Positions 19,641 to 27,675 of a stretch of DNA of 64,000 bases are shown here, in pieces. Both the position numbers and the translations under genes were made by a program. How positions within the stretch are numbered: the stretch's first letter is position 1; each line of letters begins with the position of its first letter. Source of the DNA: Rubricella aquisinus (GTDB lineage Bacteria; Pseudomonadota; Alphaproteobacteria; Rhodobacterales; Rhodobacteraceae); NCBI RefSeq assembly GCF_014199445.1, contig NZ_JACIJS010000006.1, positions 186,001 through 250,000 of the forward strand, given 5' to 3'. A model generated the notes under the pieces. The model searched no databases. It saw only the letters and a list, made by a program, of their open reading frames with translations, and was not told where the DNA came from.

Positions 19641-21800
19641 ATGAACAGCTATCGCACCGTATCTGACCTGCATATCGCGCCGCAGCTTTTCGACTTTGTG
19701 GAACGGCAGGCGCTGCCCGGCACCGGAGTGTCATCGCAGGATTTCTGGGCGGGTTTGTCCGCTGTCGTCCATGACATGGGGCCAAAAAACCGCGCGCTTC
19801 TTGCCCGCCGGGCAGATTTGCAAAACCAAATCGACGCATGGCATGTCGCCAACCGGGGCAAGGCGCATGACGCGGCGGCCTATACCGATTTCCTGCGGGA
19901 GATCGGCTATATCGTGCCCGAGGGCGATGATTTCAGCGTTGAAACCTCTGGCGTTGATCCGGAGATAGCGTCCATCCCCGGTCCGCAGCTTGTGGTGCCA
20001 GTGATGAACGCGCGCTATGCGCTCAATGCTGCGAATGCACGCTGGGGCAGCCTTTATGATGCGCTCTATGGCACGGATGCGATGGGGGATTTGCCGGAGG
20101 GCAAAGGCTTTGATGCAGCGCGGGGCAACCGCGTGATCGCGTGGGCGCGGGCCTATCTGGATGAGGTCGCGCCACTCGCGGCAGGGGGCTGGTCGGATGT
20201 GACCGGGCTGCGCGTTGAGGGCGGCGCGTTGATCACAGCGCAGACGGCGGGCGATACCGGGCTTGCCGATCCTAGTCAATTCGCGGGCTTTGCCGGGGCG
20301 GCCGCAGCGCCCACTGAAATTCTGCTGACCAAGAACGCGCTCCATATCGCCATCCAGATCGATGCGACCAGCCAGATCGGTGCGGGGGATGCGGCGCATA
20401 TCTCTGATATCCTTCTCGAATCCGCGATCTCCGCCATTATGGATTGCGAAGATTCCGTCGCCGCTGTTGATGCCGAAGATAAGGTCGTGGCCTATGCCAA
20501 CTGGCTTGGCCTGATGCGTGGCGATCTGGAGGAAGAGGTCGCCAAGGGAGGTAAGACCTTCACTCGCCGCCTCAACGCGGATCGCAGCTATACCGCGCCT
20601 GAAGGGGACGCACTGACGCTCAAGGGTCGCGCGCTGATGCTGGTGCGCAATGTCGGCCATCTGATGACGACACCTGCCGTGCTGGACCGCGACGGGAATG
20701 AGATCGGGGAGGGGTTTCTTGACGCTTTTGTCACCGTGCTCTGCGCGATGCATGATCTCAAGCGCGACAGCGGCAACTCCACCCATGGCTCCGTCTATAT
20801 CGTGAAGCCGAAAATGCACGGGCCGGAGGAAGTCGCCTTTGCCGGGGAGATTTTCAGCGCGGTGGAGCGCACCCTTGGCTTGCCCGCGAACACGGTGAAG
20901 ATGGGCATCATGGATGAGGAGCGGCGCACCTCCGCCAACCTCAAGGAATGCATCCGCGCCGCTAAAAACCGGGTTGTGTTCATCAACACGGGCTTTCTGG
21001 ATCGCACGGGGGATGAGATGCACACCTCGATGGAGGCGGGCCCGATGATGCGCAAGGGGGATATGAAAAACACGCCCTGGATCGCGTCCTATGAGGACCG
21101 CAACGTCGATATCGGCCTTGCCTGTGGTTTGCGCGGCAAGGCACAGATCGGCAAGGGGATGTGGGCGATGCCTGACCTCATGCAAGCAATGCTGGAGCAA
21201 AAGATCGGCCACCCGAAATCCGGGGCCAACTGCGCATGGGTGCCCAGCCCGACCGCAGCGACGCTCCATGCCACCCATTATCACAAGGTTGATGTGCTCG
21301 CCCGTCAGGACGAACTTGCCAAGGGTGGCCCGCGCGGCACGCTGGCCGATCTTCTGACCATCCCCGTGGCGCAGGGTCAAAACTGGTCCGATGCGGACAT
21401 CACGGCGGAGTTGGAGAACAACGCACAAGGCATCCTTGGATATGTCGTGCGCTGGGTCGATCAGGGCGTTGGCTGCTCCAAAGTGCTCGATATCCACAAT
21501 GTCGGCCTGATGGAGGATCGCGCGACCTGCCGGATTTCATCGCAGCATATGGCCAACTGGCTGCATCATGGTGTCGTCTCCGAGGCGCAGGTCATGGAAG
21601 TGATGAAGCGGATGGCCATCGTCGTGGATGAGCAGAACGCGGGCGATCCGGCCTATACGCCAATGGCGCCCTCCTATGACGGGCAGGCGTTCAAGGCCGC
21701 GTGCGATCTGGTGTTCAAGGGGACGGAGCAGCCGTCTGGTTATACCGAGCCGGTGCTCCATGCCCGCCGTTTGGCGCTCAAGGCCGAGCTGGCCTCCTGA
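19641..21800 (+). CDS. glcB: Malate synthase G
   Basis: GlcB condenses glyoxylate with acetyl-CoA to malate, feeding C2 units (glycolate, acetate) into the TCA cycle. The 719-residue length is that of isoform G. Typical segments are '[16 protein letters not shown]', '[17 protein letters not shown]' and '[14 protein letters not shown]'. The ATG at 19641 has AAAGGAG 5 nt upstream. glcG follows after 25 nt, matching the glc gene association known from other proteobacteria. Confidence 0.96.
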   Translation: MNSYRTVSDLHIAPQLFDFVERQALPGTGVSSQDFWAGLSAVVHDMGPKNRALLARRADLQNQIDAWHVANRGKAHDAAAYTDFLREIGYIVPEGDDFSVETSGVDPEIASIPGPQLVVPVMNARYALNAANARWGSLYDALYGTDAMGDLPEGKGFDAARGNRVIAWARAYLDEVAPLAAGGWSDVTGLRVEGGALITAQTAGDTGLADPSQFAGFAGAAAAPTEILLTKNALHIAIQIDATSQIGAGDAAHISDILLESAISAIMDCEDSVAAVDAEDKVVAYANWLGLMRGDLEEEVAKGGKTFTRRLNADRSYTAPEGDALTLKGRALMLVRNVGHLMTTPAVLDRDGNEIGEGFLDAFVTVLCAMHDLKRDSGNSTHGSVYIVKPKMHGPEEVAFAGEIFSAVERTLGLPANTVKMGIMDEERRTSANLKECIRAAKNRVVFINTGFLDRTGDEMHTSMEAGPMMRKGDMKNTPWIASYEDRNVDIGLACGLRGKAQIGKGMWAMPDLMQAMLEQKIGHPKSGANCAWVPSPTAATLHATHYHKVDVLARQDELAKGGPRGTLADLLTIPVAQGQNWSDADITAELENNAQGILGYVVRWVDQGVGCSKVLDIHNVGLMEDRATCRISSQHMANWLHHGVVSEAQVMEVMKRMAIVVDEQNAGDPAYTPMAPSYDGQAFKAACDLVFKGTEQPSGYTEPVLHARRLALKAELAS

Positions 21801-21825
21801 TAAACCAAGAAAGAGGATATCCCAG

Positions 21826-22254
21826 ATGGCAAATATTTCACATCGCAAGGCCCGCACGATCATCTCCAAAACCCTCGCCAAGGGGCGGGAAATGGGGCTC
21901 AAGCCATTGTCCGTCGTCGTGCTGGACGCAGGCGGGCATGTCATCGCGTTTGAGCGGGAGGATGGCGCGTCCCCGGGCCGGTTTGAGATTGCGCGCGGCA
22001 AAGCCTATGGCGCGGTGATGCTCGGTATGCCCGGCTCGGCGCAGATGGCGCGCGCCGAACAGCAGACCTATTTCATGGCGGCTGTGAATGGCGTCTATGG
22101 CGGGCAGGTGATCCCTGTGCCGGGCGGCATTCTCGTCATGGACAAGCGCGACAATGTGATCGGCGCGGTCGGTGTGACGGGCGATACGTCCGACAATGAC
22201 GCCGAAGCAGGCATGGCCGGGATCGAGGCCGCGGGCCTGATCGGGTCCGCCTGA
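21826..22254 (+). CDS. GlcG/HbpS family protein (DUF336)
   Basis: A 142-residue protein with the GlcG fold signatures 'LSVVVLDAGGHVIAFEREDGA', 'ARGKAYGAV' and 'VPGGILVMD....VIGAVGVTGDTSDND'. Family members include heme-binding HbpS and GlcG, encoded in glycolate operons; the biochemical role is not settled. The ATG at 21826 follows AAAGAGG at 21810-21816. Its position directly after glcB supports a link to glycolate/glyoxylate metabolism and shared transcription. Confidence 0.85.
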   Translation: MANISHRKARTIISKTLAKGREMGLKPLSVVVLDAGGHVIAFEREDGASPGRFEIARGKAYGAVMLGMPGSAQMARAEQQTYFMAAVNGVYGGQVIPVPGGILVMDKRDNVIGAVGVTGDTSDNDAEAGMAGIEAAGLIGSA

Positions 22255-22255
22255 A

Positions 22256-22310
22256 CGAAAAAGCACCGCGCCTGAAGGCCCAAGGGGAGTTGGGCGTCAG
22301 GGCGCGGTGC
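22256..22310 (-). terminator. Terminator downstream of the DUF465 gene
   Basis: A long stem, GCACCGCGCCTGA at 22263-22275 with TCAGGGCGCGGTGC at 22297-22310 (one bulge), ends in a TTTTTC tract when read on the reverse strand. It lies about 50 nt past the DUF465 gene. On the forward strand it has no T tract but could still help end glcB-glcG transcripts. Confidence 0.75.
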
Positions 22311-22362
22311 GCATGTATTCGGCCACGACAGGGAGACAGGGCGAATACAATCGGGTGGGGCC

Positions 22363-22596
22363 TTATACGAGGTAGGCCGAAATCACATCCAGAAGATGCA
22401 TCCGCTGCTTGCGCATCTGGGTCATGTGGAAATCATCCGTCGGCTCCACATCCGTCTCTGCGCGATGGATCGAGCGGTTGATGTCGTCATAGGCTTCATC
22501 AAGTTTGGAAAAATGCGGATCGTTCAGCCGCAGCAAATGAATTTGTTCCGCCGCGTCGGGGAAATGTTCATTCAGGCTGTGGGGCACATGGCTCAT
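22363..22596 (-). CDS. DUF465 (YdcH family) small helical protein
   Basis: A 77-residue protein with the charged, helical layout of YdcH/DUF465: 'HLLRLNDPHFSKLDEAYDDINRSIHR' read in parts, and a Met/Arg-rich 'HMTQMRKQRMHLLDVISAYL' end. The function of the family is unknown. ATG at 22596 with a GGAG-type site upstream (plus-strand 'gctcct'). It is a single gene with its own terminator. Confidence 0.82.
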   Translation of the reverse strand: MSHVPHSLNEHFPDAAEQIHLLRLNDPHFSKLDEAYDDINRSIHRAETDVEPTDDFHMTQMRKQRMHLLDVISAYLV

Positions 22597-22722
22597 AACG
22601 GGCGCTCCTTTGCGGCATCAGGTGGTGTGAGGCCAGATTGCGCGAGTCGCGTCCCTGCCGCTTTGATCCGGATCAAAGCGGTTTCTTTTTTGCATCATTG
22701 AAGAGAGCAGTGCCGCGCCGCC

Positions 22723-23226
22723 TTAGCGGGGCAGGGCCTGTTCCACACAATCGGCCCATGTCAGCAGGGCCGGGCGCATCGCGTCAGAGCGGAAGGTCAC
22801 GACGCTGTTGTCATCCAACCTGCGGATCCGGATCGTTTCCGCGTTGAACAATTGCGCCTGAAACAGGGTTGCTTCTGTCTCCAGCGCGGGGAGGAAGAAC
22901 ATCACCGTATCACCGGTCGCAAAACCAGGGCGCAGGAACCGCACACCCTCGTCAAACTGCACCAAAAGGCGCAGTTCTTTCGGCTCCTCAGTCGCGCGCT
23001 CCGGATCACCAAGGATAAAGAAATCGCCCTCCACCCCGGTATTCGCGTTGAGCGACAACCACTTGTCGCCGCCCGTTGTGTTGCGCAAGGAGCAGGTCAC
23101 CTCCGCCCCTGCTGTTCCCAGCAACGTCGTCGTCCAGGTTGGCCCCTCATGGAGAATGTCGAACGACTGGGCGAACGCGGTCACCGGCAGGCAGGCCAGA
23201 CTGGCAGCAAGGAAAAGCGGTTTCAT
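22723..23226 (-). CDS. Secreted protein of unknown function
   Basis: A 167-residue protein with a classical signal peptide ('MKPLFLAASLACLPVTAFAQS', cleavage after AFA). Two Cys remain in the mature part (residues ~45 and ~161), which could form a disulfide in the periplasm. The rest is predicted beta-rich with no family I recognise. It begins 9 nt after the phosphatase-GNAT gene on the same strand, so it is probably the last gene of a GST / PTP-GNAT / secreted-protein operon. Confidence 0.65.
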   Translation of the reverse strand: MKPLFLAASLACLPVTAFAQSFDILHEGPTWTTTLLGTAGAEVTCSLRNTTGGDKWLSLNANTGVEGDFFILGDPERATEEPKELRLLVQFDEGVRFLRPGFATGDTVMFFLPALETEATLFQAQLFNAETIRIRRLDDNSVVTFRSDAMRPALLTWADCVEQALPR

Positions 23227-23235
23227 ATCTGTGCC

Positions 23236-24186
23236 TTAGGTCAGGTTTTTTGCAAAAGTGATCGAGGTGGGCTGATCATAGCCGTCATGGCGCGTGCGAT
23301 CCACCTCGTCATAGCCGAGCCGGGCAAAGAGCCGGTGGTTTTCGGTCAGTTCCACCCGCGATTCGAGCGTCGCATGGCCTGCGCCCTGCGCCCGCGCCCA
23401 TCCTTCGGCGGCCCGAAACAGCCCGCTGCCGATGCCCTTGCCATGCAGGCCGGGGCGCACCGCGACCTTGCCAAGATACACCTCAGGTCCGTCCAGTTTC
23501 GCGAAAAGGCACCCAACCGGATAGGCCCCGCGCCATGCCAGAAAGAGGGTCTCCTCCCGCGCCTTTTGCGCCAGCGTGTCGGGCGTCATCCGGGTGAGGG
23601 AGCTTGGCGGGTCAATGCGCCCATCCATCCCGGCAAAGGCTGCGTTCAACAGCCGGTGCAGCCCATCCCAATCGTCAAAGCCAGCGCCTGCGATGATCTG
23701 CACCTCTTGCGCACTGCCAGCCCATGCCTGTTGCGCGTCCGTCTCCACCGCGCCGGGGCGGACAGCACGGATCGCCGTAAGCGCCGCGTCAGGTGCCATG
23801 CCCCGCTCCACCATCAGACGCATCAGCGCCATGCCAGACCGCCCATGCCCGCCATAGCAATGCGCCAGCACCGTCTCCCCCCGGTCAAGCAGGGTATGGG
23901 CCGCGCGCGCGGCGCTTGGCCACGCGGCCTGCACACTCGGAGAGGGCGTGCCCCAATCCACGATCGGTAAGCGCAAGAGCGCGATGTCGTGCCGCTCCAA
24001 CGCGTGATGCAAGCGCGCAGGCCCGCCCGGATGCTCCTCATCCGCGGTCATCGACAGGACGAGCCGCACGCCGGCGTGCATCAGCGCCTCCGCGTCCGCC
24101 TCCAGCGTGTCGAACCGCCCCGGCATCGGTGCGATCCCAAGCCGCCCGCCACCCGGCAAATCGACAAAAGCCATCGTCATGGGCAT
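23236..24186 (-). CDS. Protein tyrosine/dual-specificity phosphatase-GNAT acetyltransferase fusion
   Basis: A 316-residue two-domain protein. Residues 1-160 carry a cysteine phosphatase core: the P-loop 'AHCYGGHGRSGM' gives CX5R with Cys110 and Arg116, and 'PIVDWGTPSP' (Asp77) is a plausible general-acid loop. Residues ~165-316 are a GNAT acetyltransferase; motif A is 'VRPGLHGKGIGSGLF', followed by 'RLFARLGYDEVDR'. The single continuous frame and domain linker argue for a genuine fusion. Substrates of both halves are unknown. It starts 6 nt after the GST gene, and the secreted-protein gene follows after 9 nt, so the three form an operon. Confidence 0.8.
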   Translation of the reverse strand: MPMTMAFVDLPGGGRLGIAPMPGRFDTLEADAEALMHAGVRLVLSMTADEEHPGGPARLHHALERHDIALLRLPIVDWGTPSPSVQAAWPSAARAAHTLLDRGETVLAHCYGGHGRSGMALMRLMVERGMAPDAALTAIRAVRPGAVETDAQQAWAGSAQEVQIIAGAGFDDWDGLHRLLNAAFAGMDGRIDPPSSLTRMTPDTLAQKAREETLFLAWRGAYPVGCLFAKLDGPEVYLGKVAVRPGLHGKGIGSGLFRAAEGWARAQGAGHATLESRVELTENHRLFARLGYDEVDRTRHDGYDQPTSITFAKNLT

Positions 24187-24192
24187 TCTGGA

Positions 24193-24906
24193 TCAGTCCC
24201 GCGCTTTTTGCCCGAAAAGGACCTTCTGGGCCTCTTTCTGATCCTGAAGGTTCGCGCGCATATCCTTTGCGAGCGCGCGTCCCTTTTGAACGCCCGGGCG
24301 GGCATAGCAGCGGTCAAGCCATGCCTGCATATGCGGGAATGTTTCGATGTCCTGCTCCTGACCTTCCCACAGGCAGGCCCATGGCCAGATCGCCATATCT
24401 GCGATGGAGAAGAAATCCCCCGCCACAAATTCCCGGTCCGCGAGTCGTTTGTTTAGCACCCCGTAAAGGCGACCCGTCTCATTGCGGTAGCGGTCCTTGG
24501 CGTAGGGCAGGTCATGGGGCGGCTCCATTGCGGGGGCGTATTTCAGGAAATGATGCGCCTGTCCGGCCATGGGGCCAAGCCCGCCCATCTGCCACATCAG
24601 CCACTGATCCACCTCGATCCGCTCCCGTTCCGTACTGCCGCAGAACGTGCCGGTTTTGCGCGCAAGATATTGCAGGATCGCCCCGGATTCGAAGATCGAG
24701 ATTGGCTCCCCGTCCGGCCCGTCGGGATCAATGATCGCGGGCATCCGGTTGTTCGGTGCGATCTTGAGGAAATCGGGCGCGAACTGTTCCCCCGCGCCGA
24801 TATTCACCAGCTTGAGCGTATAGGGCAGGCCCATCTCCTCCAACGCGATGGAGATTTTCCAACCATTCGGCGTGGGCCAATAATAAAGCTCAATCGGTGC
24901 GGGCAT
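24193..24906 (-). CDS. Glutathione S-transferase (YfcG/YghU-like)
   Basis: A 237-residue soluble protein with an N-terminal thioredoxin-fold domain ('IELYYWPTPNGWKISIALEEMG', 'NNRMPAIIDPDG', 'SIFESGAILQYLA') and a helical C-terminal domain ('FSIADMAIWPWA'). The 'NGWK' start of helix 1 resembles the Nu-class YfcG/YghU proteins that act as disulfide reductases with glutathione. The ATG at 24906 has AAGGAG 7 nt upstream. It is the first gene of a three-gene operon with the PTP-GNAT fusion. Confidence 0.9.
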   Translation of the reverse strand: MPAPIELYYWPTPNGWKISIALEEMGLPYTLKLVNIGAGEQFAPDFLKIAPNNRMPAIIDPDGPDGEPISIFESGAILQYLARKTGTFCGSTERERIEVDQWLMWQMGGLGPMAGQAHHFLKYAPAMEPPHDLPYAKDRYRNETGRLYGVLNKRLADREFVAGDFFSIADMAIWPWACLWEGQEQDIETFPHMQAWLDRCYARPGVQKGRALAKDMRANLQDQKEAQKVLFGQKARD

Positions 24907-25197
24907 GGGGCACTCCTTTGTCTGAATTTGAAGCCGCAAGGCTGGGTCAGATCAGGACGGGGTGCAAGGGGTAATTGGGTTTTTGAGGCGCGTGGTGCCC
25001 TTAGCTGACACTTCCCGGAATCAAGCCGCAGGCGCCGGGCATCGCCAGACCGACCCCACGGGCTGTCGATTTGGTTGATCCGGGTGCACCGCATCAGCGG
25101 AAGATGACATGGCGACCATAAAGCGCCTTAGACTTTCGGTCACATCGCAATCCCCCGGTCCGGCGATGCCCTCATGACACGCAAGCAAGGGTGCTGT

Positions 25198-26043
25198 TCA
25201 AATCCGCACCGTCCCCTCGATCAGCATCTGTGTCTCCCCGCCGATCAGCACGCGGCCATCGTGGCTGGGATGGGGCAGGATGTGGACGCGGCCTTTGCGG
25301 CCTATCTTTTGCCCTTGGGACGCGGTGAGGGGGCCGGTCAGGCGGCCCTCGTTTTGCAGCCACAGCGCAATCGCGGCGTTCAGGGAGCCAGTAATCGGGT
25401 CTTCGGCCATGCCGGAGGACGGGGCGAGCATCCGCACCTCATAGGCACAATCAGCCCCATCCGGATAGGCCCCGAACAGGCCAATGGCTTTGAATTCGGG
25501 CCAGCGCACGCGCATCGCTTCCGCCCGCAGCACGTCTTCCGCGCTGGCGAGTTCGATCATTTGCCAAACGGGGCCATTATCGAGCTCCGCCGTGTGCCGC
25601 ACGCGGTCCTCAGGAATGTCGAGCGTGCTGAGGATCGCGGCGCGCATGTCCGGGTCCATCGGGCGTATGGCGGTTGCGGGGGCGACAAACGCGGGCACCG
25701 GGCCGGTGAGATCAATCTCCACCACGCCGACACCGCAATCCTGCCGCACGATCCCCGGCTCCTTCGGTTGCCCGCCGAGATGCAGCCATGCCGCACAGCT
25801 TCCCAATGTCGGATGCCCGGCGAAGGGCATCTCCCGCGTGGGTGTAAAGATGCGCAAGGTATAGTCCGCCTCATCGCTGCGCGCGGGCAGAAGGAACGTG
25901 GTTTCAGCCAGATTGGTCCATGCCGCGAAGGCCTGCATCTCCGCGTCGCTCAGCCCCGTGCCATCCATGACAACGGCAAGCCCGTTGCCGCGCGTCGGCG
26001 TGTCGGTAAACACATCACATTGGATAAAGGGGCGGCTGCGCAT
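25198..26043 (-). CDS. PhzF family isomerase
   Basis: A 281-residue protein of the PhzF/diaminopimelate-epimerase fold. Features are 'FIQCDVFTDTPTRGNGLAVV', 'WTNLAETTFLLP' with the catalytic Glu, 'RIFTPTREMPFAGHPTLG' and 'AEDPITGSLNAAIA' near the C-terminus. PhzF of phenazine synthesis isomerises DHHA; most homologues have unknown substrates. No phenazine genes are nearby, so that role is not implied. The ATG at 26043 has AAAGGA 8 nt upstream. It is divergent from metZ. Confidence 0.88.
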   Translation of the reverse strand: MRSRPFIQCDVFTDTPTRGNGLAVVMDGTGLSDAEMQAFAAWTNLAETTFLLPARSDEADYTLRIFTPTREMPFAGHPTLGSCAAWLHLGGQPKEPGIVRQDCGVGVVEIDLTGPVPAFVAPATAIRPMDPDMRAAILSTLDIPEDRVRHTAELDNGPVWQMIELASAEDVLRAEAMRVRWPEFKAIGLFGAYPDGADCAYEVRMLAPSSGMAEDPITGSLNAAIALWLQNEGRLTGPLTASQGQKIGRKGRVHILPHPSHDGRVLIGGETQMLIEGTVRI

Positions 26044-26128
26044 GGGAGAAATCCTTTCTGAAAGAGGCCGCACGCTAGCAGCGCGGTGCCGTCTTGACCA
26101 GCGCGGGACATGGGCCTAAACGACTGGG

Positions 26129-26182
26129 ACGTGGCGATTTGTTGACCGGCTTGCGGGCCACGTAAAATATTCCGCTAAACAG
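26129..26182 (+). promoter_or_regulatory. SAM-II riboswitch controlling metZ
   Basis: Seven-base arms ACGTGGC (26129-26135) and GCCACGT (26157-26163) enclose the conserved GCGATTTG and GGCTTGC segments. The pseudoknot strand GCTAAA follows at 26174-26179. The order and sequence match the SAM-II (metA) riboswitch of alphaproteobacteria, which binds S-adenosylmethionine and represses methionine genes. The motif ends about 85 nt before the metZ ATG. Confidence 0.88.
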
Positions 26183-26267
26183 GACGACGGCCCCCCGCGC
26201 ATGGCGCGGCCCGTGCTCCCGAACGGTTTTGAGCAAGGAGGGCCGGAGGGAACCCGGCTGACAGAGC

Positions 26268-27446
26268 ATGAACGACTGGAACCCCCGCACGAAACTCGTC
26301 CATTCCGGCAGTCGCCGCAGCCAATATGGTGAGATGGCCGAGGCGATCTATCTCACCCAAGGTTTCGCTTATCCTGACGCTGCGACAGCCGAGCGGCGCT
26401 TTATCGAAAGCGGCGAGGATGAGTTCATCTATGCCCGCTATGGCAACCCGACCGTCGCGGTGTTTGAGGACCGGATCGCCGCGCTAGAGGGATGCGAGGC
26501 CGCATTCGCCACCGCATCGGGCATGGCGGCCGTGAATGGCGCGCTTTTCTCCATGCTCAAGGCCGGGGATCATGTGGTCAGTGCCAAGGCCTTGTTCGGC
26601 TCCTGCCTTTACATCGTTGAAACGCTGCTGCCCCGGTTCGGTGTCGAGGTCACGTTTGTGGAGGGCACCGATCTTGATCAATGGCGGGACGCGGTGCGCG
26701 ATGACACGACGCTGGTGTTTTTCGAGAGCCTGTCGAACCCGACGCTGGAAGTGATTGACGTGGCCGCGGTCGCTGAGATCGCCCATGCCAAGGGCGCGCA
26801 GGTTGTCGTCGATAACGTCTTTGCCACCCCGATTTTCATGCGCGCCTTTGATCTGGGGGCGGATGTGGTGATTTATTCCGCGACCAAGCATATTGACGGG
26901 CAGGGGCGGTGCCTTGGCGGTGTGGTGCTGGGGACGGAGGCGTATATTCGCGGCACGCTTGAGCCATATCTGAAGCATACTGGCGGGGCGATGAGCCCGT
27001 TCAACGCGTGGGTGATGCTCAACGGTTTGCAGACCCTTGATCTGCGGTGCCGCGCGCAGGCGGAAAGTGCTTCCCGCCTCGCGGATGCGCTGGCCGGGCA
27101 TGACGCGGTGACGCGGGTGCTTTATCCCGGGCGCAGCGATCACCCGCAACATGGCGTATCGTCCCGGCAGATGAGCAGCGGTGGGACCATGATCGCGATT
27201 GAGGTTGCGGGCGGGCAGGCAGGCGCGTTCCGGTTTCTCGATGCGCTGCACGTGTTCCTGATCTCCAACAATCTGGGAGACGCGAAATCCATCGTGACCC
27301 ATCCCAGAACGACAACACATCAGCGCCTGACGGAGGAGCAGCGGCTGGCGCTTGGCATCACGCCGGGCACGGTGCGCCTGTCCATCGGGCTAGAAGATGT
27401 CGCGGATCTGGAAGCGGATCTTCTGTCAGCACTCGATACGATCTGA
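26268..27446 (+). CDS. metZ: O-succinylhomoserine sulfhydrylase
   Basis: A 392-residue PLP enzyme of the Cys/Met metabolism family that makes homocysteine from O-succinylhomoserine and sulfide. Typical segments are 'TKLVHSGSRRSQYGEMAEAIYLTQGF' (read in parts), 'RYGNPTVAVFEDRIA' and the PLP lysine in 'YSATKHIDGQGRCLGG', which is the MetZ form of the motif. The ATG at 26268 follows a purine-rich leader and the SAM-II riboswitch, so expression should fall when SAM is plentiful. Confidence 0.94.
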   Translation: MNDWNPRTKLVHSGSRRSQYGEMAEAIYLTQGFAYPDAATAERRFIESGEDEFIYARYGNPTVAVFEDRIAALEGCEAAFATASGMAAVNGALFSMLKAGDHVVSAKALFGSCLYIVETLLPRFGVEVTFVEGTDLDQWRDAVRDDTTLVFFESLSNPTLEVIDVAAVAEIAHAKGAQVVVDNVFATPIFMRAFDLGADVVIYSATKHIDGQGRCLGGVVLGTEAYIRGTLEPYLKHTGGAMSPFNAWVMLNGLQTLDLRCRAQAESASRLADALAGHDAVTRVLYPGRSDHPQHGVSSRQMSSGGTMIAIEVAGGQAGAFRFLDALHVFLISNNLGDAKSIVTHPRTTTHQRLTEEQRLALGITPGTVRLSIGLEDVADLEADLLSALDTI

Positions 27447-27453
27447 GGGAAGA

Positions 27454-27490
27454 GCGGCGGGGGCAGGGCATTGAGCCCCGCCCCCGCCGC
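27454..27490 (+). terminator. Perfect GC hairpin after metZ without a T tract
   Basis: GCGGCGGGGGC (27454-27464) and GCCCCCGCCGC (27480-27490) form an 11-bp stem with a 15-nt loop, 7 nt after the metZ stop. No T run follows, so it is either a weak intrinsic terminator or a 3'-end stabilising hairpin. Confidence 0.5.
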
Positions 27491-27512
27491 GCCCTGACCC
27501 AGTGCGGGTCAG

Positions 27513-27553
27513 GCATGCCTCCGGCGGGAGGTATTTGCGGAAAAAAGAAATAT
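27513..27553. repeat. Rhodobacteraceae-type intergenic motif (CCTCCGGCGGGAGG + TATTT + A-rich)
   Basis: GCCTCCGGCGGGAGGTATTTGCGG followed (in parts) by AAAAAAGAAAT lies between metZ and the RND genes. From memory, near-identical motifs recur in intergenic spaces of Rhodobacteraceae genomes; a looser relative (TTTTTGGAAAAAAGAAA) occurs here at 2836-2852. The role is unknown. Only one good copy is in this window. Confidence 0.4.
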
Positions 27554-27675
27554 GCTGTTGCCGCGCGCATCTGGGACGGGGCGGGCATCGCGGCACGCTC
27601 CGCCATTCCCGCGCAACCGCCACCCCCAACGGGAGGAAGGAGCGTTAGCGACTGTGCGACGGGCGGGAGCGCGCC

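Noticed and set aside
19731-21497. Long reverse frame inside glcB
   Set aside because: Antisense shadow of malate synthase.
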